Assembly: GCA_003024785.1 (NCBI GenBank)
Contig: PUQB01000187.1
Span: 178,501-242,500, forward strand
Direction: 5' to 3'
From: Selaginella tamariscina
Taxonomy: Eukaryota; Streptophyta; Lycopodiopsida; Selaginellales; Selaginellaceae
Length of the DNA stretch: 64,000 nucleotides
A model generated the notes under the pieces. It ran no database searches, was not told the origin of the DNA, and saw only the letters and a list, made by a program, of their open reading frames with translations. This document shows, piece by piece, positions 37,945-48,358 of this stretch. A program made the translations under genes and the position numbers. Each line of letters opens with the position of its first letter. Positions within the stretch are counted from its first letter, which is position 1.

Positions 37945-38008
37945 TAGGTATATTCTTAGGGTTTCAAGAGGCGGCGGCTGTGAAATCGGCGGGCGGCTGT
38001 GCACACAG
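37945..38008 (+). promoter_or_regulatory. Probable 5' untranslated exon of the ParB-methyltransferase gene
   Basis: A GC-rich patch after TTAGGGTTTCAAG ends in a donor (CACACAG|GTGAG) at 38008. Copy 2 has the equivalent at about 58287-58350. The matching acceptor (TTTTGCAG) lies at 41440, giving an intron of about 3.4 kb that contains palindrome array 2. Confidence 0.4.
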
Positions 38009-38016
38009 GTGAGATC

Positions 38017-38051
<35 letters not shown>

Positions 38052-38228
38052 ATATGTATAGGAGTGTGCGTATAATTTTTTATTAGTTTTATCTCTCGCA
38101 CACACACGCACACTCCTGTGTATGTATATGTGTGTGTGGGTGTGTGTTTGTTTATCTGTATGATTTTATTTGTTTCGCTCACACACGCATACACACGATA
38201 TACATATAACATATATATATATATACAT

Positions 38229-38502
38229 AGATTAACAAAATTGATTTAGATTGTGACCTAGACCACTAAAAAAACCATGATGGCTTAGATCAAAAAAAAT
38301 TTAACTCAATATATATAATGATTTTTGATGATCTTCAATTATATAAAATACATAAATTAAATCTTATATTCTTTAATATTATGAATATATAGTATTAATT
38401 TATTAATTATATATATTAATAATATATATATTTAACCCTAAATTTTGGTTTTACTATTCATGAATAGTGAAACCATGGTTTAAAATCAATTTGACAATTG
38501 TG
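38229..38502. mobile_element. MITE-like insertion of about 275 bp
   Basis: Nearly the same sequence is present at 57251-57532 in opposite orientation and at a different place in giant element 2. It has AACAAAATTGATTT at one end and a related ATCAATTTGACAATT at the other, and no coding capacity. Confidence 0.75.
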
Positions 38503-38617
38503 GTATATATACCTATATACATATATACATACATATATTATGTGTACTAGTATCTATAAAATTTTTTTTATTGATCTATCTCTCCCACACACATGCACAC
38601 TGCTTTACACACACACA

Positions 38618-38658
<41 letters not shown>

Positions 38659-38739
38659 ATCAATGCATATTAAGAAATAGTATACAACACTAGTTTATAT
38701 ATATGCTTATATATTCATATGGGTTATATATATATACAC

Positions 38740-39013
38740 ATATATATATGTGTGTGTTTATCTGTATAATTTTATTTATTTATTAGTTTTATCTCTCGCA
38801 CACACACGCACACTCCTGTGTATATATATGTGTGTGTGTGTGTTTGTTTATCTATATGATTTTATTTGTTTCGCTCACACACACATACACACAATATACA
38901 TATACACATATATATATACCTATATACATATATACATACATATATTATGTGTACCAGTATCTATATAATTTTTTTTATTGATCTATCTCTCCCACACACC
39001 ACGCACACTGCTT

Positions 39014-39049
<36 letters not shown>

Positions 39050-39480
39050 CAATGCATATTAACAAATAGTATAACAACACTAGTTTTATATATATGCTTA
39101 TATATTCACAGACTCTCTATATCTATATATACACATATATATGTGTGTGTTTATCTGTATAATTTTATTTATTTATTAGTTTTATCTTTCGCACACACAT
39201 CACACTCCTGTGTATATATATGTGTGTGTGTGTGTTTGTTTATCTGTATGATTTTATTTGTTTCGCTCACACGCATACACACGATATACATATACACACA
39301 TATATATACCTATTGTACACATATATTATGTGTACCAGTACTGTATAATTTTATTTATTTATCTATCTCTTGCACACACACGTACACTCCTATACAAACA
39401 TACATACATACATACATATAATATATATATATATACACACACACATATATAATATGTGTGTGTTTTTATCTGTATAATTT
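38740..39480. repeat. Tandem repeats rich in CA, TA and TG runs
   Basis: Blocks beginning TGTGTGTTTATCTGTATAAT and containing TTTATCTCTCGCACACAC recur at about 38010-38180, 38745-38990 and 39140-39370, mixed with (CA)n and (TA)n runs (about 38610-38660, 39017-39048). Confidence 0.85.
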
Positions 39481-39527
39481 TTTTATTTATTAATTTTATC
39501 TCTTGCACACATGCTAAACCCCTCGAG

Positions 39528-41135
39528 CGGCGGGATTAATCCCGCCGCTATAGGTTTATGGCCTCGGCGGCGGGATTAATCCCGCCACTATATGGTTGGG
39601 CCATGGCGGCGGGATTAATCCCGCCGCCGAGGCCCTTCACGCAGGCCATGGGCGGCGGGATTAATCCTGCCGCTCTAGGACAAAACCGAAGAGCGGCGGA
39701 TTAATCCCGCCGCCCATGGCCTGCGTGAGGGGCCTCAGCGGCGGGATTAATCTCGCCGCTCACCCATGCCCTGTGCGGAATGCGACGGGATTTATCTCGC
39801 CGGCAATGGCTTGTGTGAAGGCCCTAATGGCCGGGATTAATCCCGGCGGATTCCGCGCAGGGCATTTACAGGGGATGGGCGGCGGGATTAATCCTGCCGC
39901 TCATGAGGCTAACCGAAGAGCTTGCATGAAAGATCCTGCACGGAAGGCTAACCGAAGAGCCTGCATGACATGTCATGCGCGTAAGGCGGCGGGATTAATC
40001 CCGCCGCCCAGGGAATTCACGCAGGACATGAACGGCGGGATTAATCCGCCCCACGCTCATGCCCTTCGCGGAGGGCGGCGGGATTAATCCCGCCGCTCAG
40101 GCACTTCCGCAGGATATAAGCGGCGGGATTAATCCCGCCCCCACCCATCCCTGTTCAAAATGCCGCAGCCAATATATATGTGTGAGCGCATGATTTACGA
40201 GAGGGCGGCGGGATTAGTCCTCCGAACCTTCATTACCGGTGGCGGGATTAATCCCGCCACCCTTCTTTTTTCCTCCATTGGTATGTTGAATCAATCCCGA
40301 CTAACTCTGTCTGAGACGGAGAAGGTTTACAAAATACCAATGGAGGGAACTGAGAAGGGTGGTGGGATTAATTTCACCATCCCTTACATGGTGGGCGGGA
40401 TTAATCCCGCCGCGTACGCATGCCCTGCGCGGAATCGGGCGGGATTTATCCCGCCGCCATTGGCCTGCCTGAAGGGCCTAGGCGGCGGGATTAATCCCGC
40501 AAGATTTCGCACAGGGCATTGGCGTTCGGCGGGATTAATCCCGCCGACTAAGGCCCGAGTGAAGGGCCTGGGAGGCGGGATTAATCCCGCGACGCCAATT
40601 CCCTGCGCGGAATCGGGCGGGATTTATCCCGCCGCCATTGGCCTGCCTGAAGTGCCTAGGCGGCGGGATTAATCCCGCCCGATTCCGCGCAGGGAATTGG
40701 CGTCCGGCGGGATTAATCCCGCCGCATAGGGACCGAGTGAAGGCCCTGGGCGGCGGGATTAATCCCGCCGAGTCTTCAATGCCTGTTGGAGGAATGAATC
40801 CCGCCACCCTTCCTTTTTTCTCCATTGGTGAGTCGGACCAATCCCAAACGTTTCTGTCTGAGACGTAGAAGGTTTTCAACATACCAATGGAGAGAATTGG
40901 GAAGGGTGGGGAAATTCATTTAACCATCCTTACATGGTGGGCGAGATTAATCCCGCCCCTTTCTGGAGTCACTGAAGGGGTGTGAGAAATAAATCCTGCC
41001 CAGTTCTCTCTGAGACCGAGAAGGGTGGCAAGATTAATTCCGCACTCCCGTTCAAGGCCTCCAGAAAGGTGGCGAGATTAATCCCGCCCACTCTTTCAGG
41101 AGGCATTGAAGGGGTGGCGAGATTAATCCCGCCGC
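39528..41135. repeat. Palindrome array 2 of giant element 1
   Basis: Around 30 copies of GGCGGGATTAATCCCGCC and variants, counted by eye, more degenerate than in array 1. Spacers such as CCTTCACGCAGGCCATGG reappear as their reverse complement around the next palindrome (39625-39740), giving nested stems. The array lies between the putative 5' exon and the coding exons of the ParB-methyltransferase gene. Confidence 0.93.
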
Positions 41136-41251
41136 ACCTTCCATGTGAATATATATGTGTATTAGTATATATAAGTTGCATATCTCATTTTATTTACTTT
41201 TATCATCTTATCATAATATTTCGAGTAAAAGTAGGCTAGGAATCTATGTAA

Positions 41252-41338
41252 AACTGTCCAGAGCTCACATTTGTGGTGGTTCTAAAACGAAATGTTATCT
41301 TTCTTTTGCACTAACACAAATGTGAGCTTCGGACAGTT
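41252..41338. other. Near-perfect hairpin with 24-nt arms
   Basis: The left arm (41252-41275) and right arm (41315-41338) pair at 22 of 24 positions around a 39-nt loop, with GCTCACATTTGTG opposite CACAAATGTGAGC. It is absent from the equivalent place in copy 2, where homology ends. It could be a small RNA precursor or the ends of a tiny inverted-repeat insertion. Confidence 0.5.
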
Positions 41339-41479
41339 AATTACGTCTACTTCTCTCTGTGTATTATTTTTGTATATTCGGGTTTATACAAGTGTGTGTG
41401 CGTTTTTATATATTTGTATTCATAGTGTATTATTTTGCAGAAGGACGATTTGATCAAACAAGGAGATCGAGTCATTAGT

Positions 41480-44400
41480 ATGGAGTCGTCGTCAAATTCT
41501 GGGTAAGAATTAAAATAAAATCTGTTATACTCGGATACTTGAACTAATCATTTTTGTATTCAGATGTGGAATTGAGGTGACATTAAAGACAAGAGCAGGA
41601 GAAGAGATGGGCAGGGGGATTCTGGAATCAACTTGGCCATATTTTAAGATAAATGGGAAGCGCATTGGAGCAACCATGGCTGCTGTCAAATTAACCTCTG
41701 TCACATCTCATGGACAAGCAAAACAATGGAAAGTAGATTCGCTAGTCAAGCACCCGAAAGCAGGCTGCGAACCCAGATTGATGATCGACACATATGCCTT
41801 GTTCCATCCAATGTCACGTTCTCGGATCCAGAGGTCGTCAGTTACAACATTAATTTCGGGTGGTTTTGTCGACTTGTGGATAATGACGTTCACGTGTTCA
41901 CTAATGATGTTGACCTTGGAGTTCTTCTTCAACTCAACGAAAGCCCATCTATGGAGGGGATCCATCTGGATGTCTACTTCGAAAATCTTCAGACTCATCG
42001 AGTAGGTGTATTGTCAGGAGATATTGCTTCACAATACAGAAAATCAGCAAGTGAAGCAATCTTCCCTCTTCACATTGAAGAAGAACACAGCGACATCATA
42101 ATGGAGATTGAGAGGGTGGCTCGGTCTCAGGTTCTCTACAGATCACGTTCAATTTGCTTAGGAGCTTTGGGAGCTGGAAGAGTGTACCGAGAACACTAGA
42201 ACAGCTGCAGTCGGGGATCACACATGTTGATTCGGATCGCAAAAGAAAATCATCAATCGTTTTGTCAGCTGCACCTGTGGCATCTCATGCTGCAATAAGT
42301 CACAAGGAAATGATGTTGGATGATAAGATTTATCCTTGTAGGGTTAAATATTGCAGCGTCAACCCAAACTTCAATTACAGGCCACTCAACCAGGAACGTG
42401 TAGCTGAGCTCATGGAGAAGATGAAGGACGACAATTCTTATACCGTTCCACATAATGCTGTTTTGTGTCCATACTATGAAAGAAGGAAGGGCGCTGACAA
42501 AGTCTGGATCACAACACCAGAACAACTCATGAAGATTCAGACGGAGAATAAAAAATCTATCAAGTACTACATCATTAGTGGCCAGCACACAATAACGGCA
42601 GCCCAACGACTTCTCGATGAACACAACAAAGGAACGATGGCAACAAAACTTTCCGAGCATACCCGTGAGAAGCTGACAAAAAGATCGGCGTTTTTAGCTA
42701 AGCCGAATCTCACAATCGAGCAGTACCATAAGTTATCGGCGGAATGGGACGCTGCCGACACCAACCACTACAACAGCAAAATATGGGAGAAGTTTAAACA
42801 CACGCGAGCCGTGTGGGAATCTCTTCAGCGACCACAAAGAGCTACCGCAGGGAATACACAATCTGCGGAATACCGGGTAAGCAAATTGTTTGGGCGGGAT
42901 TTATCTCGCCGGTATATTAATCTGTCTTTTTCCTCAGAGAGTTGAAGAAATTGCAGCAGTTGATTTTGCCCAGGTGGGCGGGAAGGAAACATCCTTTCTG
43001 ATGATGTTGATTTCTTGCCCCGAAGATAGGATCTTTGCCAAATGGTTGGGGATTATGGAATCCTTTTCAAAAGGAACACTGAAGAAGAAGCAGACAAGTG
43101 AAGGGGAGCCCTCAGAAAAGTCTGCAAAGAAACCCAGTAAGACGCCGAAGGCTAAGTCTGTTCAATCTACAAAGGATGTAGACAACGATTTCAAGCTCAC
43201 ATGGTTGAAGCCTTTAAATGGAACAACGATGGAGGAGATGGAAGTCTTGGCTGATTTGGTGATCGATGGCAAACTACAAATTAATAACAGCAGCCCAACC
43301 TCTCCTTTTCATCTCAAGGCAATGGAGTTGAAGACGGTCAGGCATTTCAAGGAGTGGTTGGGAATACACTGCCACAAACTGGGTTGGACCTCGACTTCAA
43401 CATATGAAGAGGTCAGCAAATATTTGCATGTGACGAACGATGATATGCTTGTCGAATGGGTGAACCAATCGGAAGATCTAGGCAAGAATCTATTGCACGC
43501 CAACGCCAAAAAGGAGAACATTGGGATGACGCCTTCTCTTATGGCAGTCCTTCAGCAGCGGAGAACCGAATTGAACCTTATAAAGGAGGATGCTACGAAT
43601 CACGACAAGCCCTACAGATGTTTGTTGTTAGATTCGGAGACTTTATGGGGTAACATCACTGCTTGTAGGAAACCGTTTCAATTGTTCGTGATGGATCGGC
43701 GGGTGTCAAAAAATCTTTCGACAGATAGGGCACTAGAGGATCTGGTGGAGAAACTTAGCCGTGCAAGCATATACATAGAAGGTATTTATTATTGAATTCA
43801 TGCTTGCGCTCTTCACTGATACCTACTTTTTCAGGTATTTATTTCTTGATTCTTGCTCATGTCACCGATACTTTTGCCTTCGCCTTCGCCAAGAAGAATA
43901 GACATCGTTGGACAGGATTTTATATGAACGATGCTAATCCCAAGTGCATTGATACCGTTGTTCACTTGGTTGTTAGGAATGCGCCAAACAATTTCAAGCT
44001 TCCAAATGACTGGCCAGGCATCTGTTTGCACTCCAACGGCCCTGAACCTCCATCCGATACACCGATAGGTATGAGTGACGTATTCGGCAATGTACGTTAT
44101 CCAAACATTACAAGTCAAGCGGCACGGAGCATCGTCAACTTGATCAGGGGTCCTCAGTGATGCGTGGGTTTTTGACTACTGCACTAGGGGGTCCGTCTTG
44201 AAGGAGTGTTACCTTCGGCATACATGTGTGTTTGCCGTTGAAAAGGATAAGACCATGGTTGAGGACCTGAACAAGTGGATAGATTGGGTCTCAACTGAGT
44301 ACCCCAACGATCCATAAAGGCGTATTTGAGAAAGTTCCCTCCAGATAAGTGCGATAGCTCTGAAGGTGAATCTGGTTCAATCTCGGAGTCTGAGAACGAA

Positions 44401-44577
44401 CTTCAATCAGATATTAGACCGGAAGTTATCTCGAGGAGTACAGAACATTCGCACACTCCAGGACCCATGGAAACATCAATAGAAGATGCAGAAGATCTTG
44501 AACCATCTCACAAGCGGCTTAGACCTTCTTCGCCTCACTCAGAAGGTAATAGCGAAGAAGAATTGATAATGAATTGA
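41480..44577 (+). CDS. ParB-like domain plus methyltransferase-like protein of giant element 1
   Basis: ATG at 41480 opens MESSSNSG, then an intron (41503 to about 41562). An unrecognised N-terminal domain follows (about 41563-42150), with one or two frame changes (near 41800 and 42160). A ParB/sulfiredoxin-like domain spans about 42230-42870, with RPLNQERVAELMEKM and YYIISGQHTITAAQRL in place of ParB's GHHR-type motif. A 61-bp intron (42877-42937) follows, then a Lys/Ser-rich linker and a long domain to 43780, a short intron, and an exon from about 43836. The C-terminal part has AWVFDYCTRGSVLKEC followed by VFAVEKDK, resembling the AdoMet-binding DPFxGSG...E motif of beta-class amino-methyltransferases, which comes after the catalytic motif as here. 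No DPPY is seen; FQLFVMDRRV sits roughly where it would be expected. An acidic Ser-rich tail ends at TAG. Frame changes near 44150 and 44320 make this copy doubtful as a working gene. Confidence 0.65.
42893..42910. repeat. Lone palindrome copy inside a 61-bp intron
   Basis: GGCGGGATTTATCTCGCC differs from the array palindrome at two positions and fills nearly a third of the intron 42877-42937. Copy 3 lacks the whole segment (about 63250-63270 on minus). Confidence 0.8.
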
Positions 44578-44849
44578 TAGAGTGATGAATAGTTGTAAAT
44601 GAGTGTAACATAAGGCATTTTTGTATATTTCTTTTATATTTGTACAGAAAATAAATTCTCAAGGATTAATGAAGCTTTTAGTTCAAACATGGGTCACACA
44701 TTAACAAGGTAAATAATATACCTTGATAATTTTAAGGTCAGCTAATTATCATTTTGCAGATGTAATGAAATAATTGAGAACATGGATTTTCAGCATTGCC
44801 ATGAGGTAAGAGAGGGGTTTGGCGACAATTTCTTGTGCCACATGTCAGA

Positions 44850-46016
44850 ATGACAGAGTTCATGCAGGAAATGGATAATAATGCAGCTCAAAACATCGTT
44901 ACCATGGGGGCCACTTCATCATCATTTTTATTGGCTTCAGTTCCGAAATCAATTTCTTCAGCGCATGCAATATCTGAATCTTGTAAGGATGATGTACAAT
45001 TAAATGATGAAGGGATAGGCAACGAGATAGTGGCAACGGATAAATGTGAAAGGGAGCAAACAAGTGATTTGCAAAGTATTCAAGAGGCAACGCTATCTCA
45101 TGTTACTCATGGCCATATTGTGTTGTTGGATGTCAATGGTGTTCTGCTTCATCGACAAAGGCCCCAGGATAGAAAAACAGAAATCAAACAAGGAGATTTC
45201 ATTCCTTGTCATGGTAAATTTCGATATGATATTATTTTTCGTCCAGGGTTGGATCGTCTCTTTCAAAAGCTTAAGGAGATGGGTGCGCTTGTGGGGATTT
45301 GGTCATGCATGCAGATTCATAACTTAACACCGCTGTTGAATTTACTTAAGAAACATTGTAGTGTTGCAGAAGAGGTGATTCGTAAAGATTGGATTTTTGA
45401 CCAGCGAATGTGTCATAAACCTCTCGAATTTCACAATATAAGAAAGGAAAGCAAGCCATACTTCTTCAAGAATGAAAGAATAATTGGGACTCATGGGGAG
45501 ATCAGTCGCTTAAGGATAACGAAGAATGCACATATCTTAGTAGTAGACGACTCTCCTCAGAAGGCTATGCTCAACCAAAACATTGCTTGTATTCATCCAA
45601 TCACTTTCGATCCATATTCTGATACCGATATCATGGATGAGCTAGTGAACTACTTGGATACGTGCCTCAGAAAGAAGAATCTCGAAAATTTTTGTGAGCA
45701 GTATCCACCGTATCATACATTTCCTGAAGCTTTTCTTTCTCGTGATATTGAATTTTATAAAATGAAGGATAGCAACCGGGCGCTTTATAATATTATTCTT
45801 AAGGAACGTCAGTTTTTAGATGAGCCTTTATGCAGACCTTCTCTTATCACATCTTATGTATTAACAAGGATGGCAACTCCCAATTGCATTCGTGAGAGTG
45901 TTAAGTGGTGGCAACAACATCAAGATATTGACCAAAATGATTTGATTAATCCGGAGAGTGATGATTTAGACAAAATGAAAAGATTTCTTTGTATGATAGA
46001 AAGAAAGTATTTATAA
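44850..46016 (+). CDS. FCP1/NIF-like HAD phosphatase gene of giant element 1
   Basis: An uninterrupted frame of 388 codons from ATG 44850 to TAA 46016. The HAD fold motifs are in order: motif I HIVLLDVNGVLL (about residues 90-101), FRPGLDRLFQKLKEMG and VGIWSC as motif II, a basic region, and HILVVDDSPQKAM as motif IV. FCP1-type enzymes use DxDGT in motif I; here the second Asp is Asn (DVNGV), so catalysis may be weak or lost. Possible upstream exons lie at about 44648-44700 and 44760-44804. It follows the ParB-methyltransferase gene by about 270 bp on the same strand and is carried in copy 3 too, so it belongs to the element. Confidence 0.8.
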   Translation: MTEFMQEMDNNAAQNIVTMGATSSSFLLASVPKSISSAHAISESCKDDVQLNDEGIGNEIVATDKCEREQTSDLQSIQEATLSHVTHGHIVLLDVNGVLLHRQRPQDRKTEIKQGDFIPCHGKFRYDIIFRPGLDRLFQKLKEMGALVGIWSCMQIHNLTPLLNLLKKHCSVAEEVIRKDWIFDQRMCHKPLEFHNIRKESKPYFFKNERIIGTHGEISRLRITKNAHILVVDDSPQKAMLNQNIACIHPITFDPYSDTDIMDELVNYLDTCLRKKNLENFCEQYPPYHTFPEAFLSRDIEFYKMKDSNRALYNIILKERQFLDEPLCRPSLITSYVLTRMATPNCIRESVKWWQQHQDIDQNDLINPESDDLDKMKRFLCMIERKYL

Positions 46017-46277
46017 AAAATTAACATGTTGATAAGAAAATGATTTCATTTGTAATTATGTTTGATAGTATTTCTTCATTATTGTAAACTATTTTTAGAA
46101 TAATATGAATATTCTAAGATATTTTAGGAATATTCCTTACTAAGTAAGGTTATTGAAGGATTAATTAATTAATTAATTAATATTTAAGGCTTAATTACAT
46201 ATTAATTAAATGATTAATTAATAATTAAAACTTAAGTATTAATTAGTAATTTATTTTATATTCCCATTTTCACGTAT

Positions 46278-46307
46278 CATGCCCACTTTAGTTACAACGT
46301 GCATGTA
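46278..46307 (-). repeat. Right terminal inverted repeat of giant element 1
   Basis: The reverse complement holds ATGCACGTTGTAACTAAA, matching the left end. The same end is found in copy 3 at about 59951-59980. Confidence 0.75.
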
Positions 46308-46406
46308 TGGGATCATTCCAATGCTAGCCTTGACAAACATAATAGCAAACAAGGGAGTAGCCCGCAAGGGATGTAACTAGAGCGGTGTTGTGGCAGCAAG
46401 GGTTTC

Positions 46407-46970
46407 ATGGGTAGCAAGGGAGAAGCACCAACAAGATCACATGAGTATGGATTTGCTCTAGAAATAGTGAATGCTGCAAAAGTGAAGAAATGGGACTTTG
46501 GGGAATTGTTGAGGTATTTGGAGGGTGTATATCCTCCCTCGAGGTCTCTATGCAAAGCTATTGAAGATAATGAAATCATGGGCATCTCATTCTTAACTCC
46601 CTCGTTCGATCAACTAGTGCATGCAAGAGTTCTAATTTGCATTACATCATTATTCACGGAGGTAGCTGCTAGCATTCTCAAGGAACAATAAGGGGAAGTT
46701 TTTGAACACCCTCAAGTCCTGCTAAAAATGTCACAGATAGATGAAGCATCAAACGACATAGCATATGTAAAGACGTGTGGGAGGATATGCTCGGATGTTG
46801 ATCCTGACCTTAATGATATATTTTTATTGTGGGTAATAGTAGAATTGTAGCCTTGATAGAGTGTGTATATGAGTCCAAAGCTACAATTTTAGCCGAGGAC
46901 ATCCAAGTGATTCATGATGTTGTGAACAAGAGGTTTCTTGTGTACTCAAACACAAATTTTACTTGAGTTG
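46407..46970 (+). CDS. Hypothetical protein fragment
   Basis: A 95-codon frame (46407-46691) contains EIVNAAKVKKWDFGELLRYL. After a stop or shift, coding-like sequence continues (SRIVALIECVYESK, AEDIQVIHDVVNKRFLVY) to about 46965. I recognise no family. It lies just outside the right end of giant element 1 and may be a disrupted host gene or an older element. Confidence 0.35.
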
Positions 46971-47006
46971 TTGGAATTAGTAAGTTCACAAACACACAAA
47001 CGACTG

Positions 47007-47598
47007 TGTCGTTTTTACTATGACTCTACTTTTTACTTTGGAGTTTGATTGTTGTTACCTACCGAGTTGTGTTGACAAACCCTAGGTGTTGTAAAAACAA
47101 CCCTCCTTAATGCACTTGGATATTTAGGGATAATCCAGCTAGGTTTGCAAGAAACTCTAACGAAGGTAGGATTCCATATAAAGAACTCTTTCTCGATTTT
47201 TGACATCCATTTAGGTTTCCTAATAGTTGTGGTGAGTTCGGCGTGTCAAGTAAGGTTAAGAACACCCCTTGGGTGACCTAACCCTAGGTTGCTCTAACCC
47301 CACTCCCTAATCTCCTCCCCACCCCCCTCGAGGTAGGTTTAGGATTATGTTAAGTTAAGTATACTCACTAATGTGCTAGCCCACTTACACAATTAGGTGG
47401 GGGGGGGGGTTTGCTCCATCACATAAATAAGGTAGTGTATATGTAATGAAAGTTCATGAGTTTAAAAGAGAGCTTGTTTATTCTCCTATCAATGTAAACT
47501 AAGCTTGTGTTGTTAAAGCACAACTCTCCGTTGTGCTGCCACAACTTCCAAACAATAGGGGTATGTCCCACCTTTAGGCTAGCCTACCCTTAATGTTA
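47007..47598 (+). mobile_element. LTR-like element, partial copy (left part)
   Basis: Begins TGTCGTTTTTACTATGAC and parallels the first 600 bases of the element at 27825, including the G run (47399-47411). It ends where minus-strand gypsy sequence begins. Confidence 0.6.
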
Positions 47599-48358
47599 CG
47601 CCCTTGTGACTGAGTAGCAATACTGGTGCACCAAATGAAGACTTGCTCGGTTGTATGAAGCCATATTTCAATAGCTCCATCACTTGTTTTCTTAATCTCT
47701 TGCTCTGCAACATGGCTCAGTCAGAATGGCCTACGATAAATAGCTTTCATATTTGTTCCAACACAATCTCATGCTCCACACCTCTTGCAAGTGGTAAGCC
47801 ATGAGGTAATTCGGGAGGGAAGACCTTAGCAAACTCCTCAAGGAAATTTTGCACAACAACTTCACTTGAGATGACAGTATAAGAACTTGTTTGAAGCTCA
47901 AGCTTTGTTCCAAATCAAGTGTCTTTCACTTCACCATATTCAAGCTTTTACTCGACTGGATCTTAAGATCCACATGCTCCAGCCAACTCATCCTAAGGAT
48001 GAGATCCACACGTGCTAGCTTTGCAAGAAAGAAAGTCTCCACCAGTTAAGTTTTGCCAACCTCCAGCTGTAACTCCTCCACACAAGCATTCCAGCTTTGT
48101 GTGATAGTAGTTGAGCCCTCAATTTCATATTAAGGCCCAGTCTTTGTGGGCAAGCTGCACTTTTAAACTAACTTTGATGACACAAAGTTATTACCACTCC
48201 TACGATCCATGAGGATTTGCACTGGACGCTCACCAAGTCATCCCTCCACCACAATAGCATGTTCATGTAGCTCCTCCCATGCCATGTAGTCTACCTATCA
48301 AGCAAGAACAAACAGAAATTTACCTTGTGGTTTAGAGATGTCTTCCTTTGCTCCTCTT
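47599..48358 (-). pseudogene. Gypsy protease/RT boundary fragment
   Basis: Minus-strand sequence resembles the stretch between protease and RT (LARVDLILRMSWLEHVDLK near 47960-48020). Broken by stops. Together with 50017-50396 it may be one minus-strand element split by the 48359-50016 insertion. Confidence 0.5.

Larger units (their letters stand above)
30848..46307. mobile_element. Giant TIR element, copy 1 (about 15.5 kb, apparently complete)
   Basis: The ends are 30-bp inverted repeats matching at 27 of 30 positions (core GTTGTAACTAAA, inner end GGGCATG). Inside, from left to right: a transposase-like gene on minus, a palindrome array, a central AT-rich promoter-like region with telomere motifs, a microsatellite region, a second palindrome array, a ParB-methyltransferase gene on plus, and an HAD phosphatase gene on plus. 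Copies 2 (51095 on) and 3 (59925 on, inverted) share this content. A 3-bp TGG flanks both ends, but copy 3 also shares 24 bp beyond the right repeat, so the exact right end could be near 46331. Confidence 0.7.

Noticed and set aside
37964..39452. Small proteins in the CA/TA/TG repeat region
   Set aside because: Frames rich in His, Thr, Tyr and Ile come from microsatellites and show no domain or conservation beyond the repeats.
34573..41135. E2F binding sites in the palindrome
   Set aside because: ATCCCGCC only partly matches the TTTCCCGC-type consensus, and the palindrome itself explains the sequence.
30845..46310. TGG target-site duplication as proof of the element ends
   Set aside because: Three bases can match by chance, and copy 3 shares 24 bp beyond the right repeat, so the exact end is unsettled.
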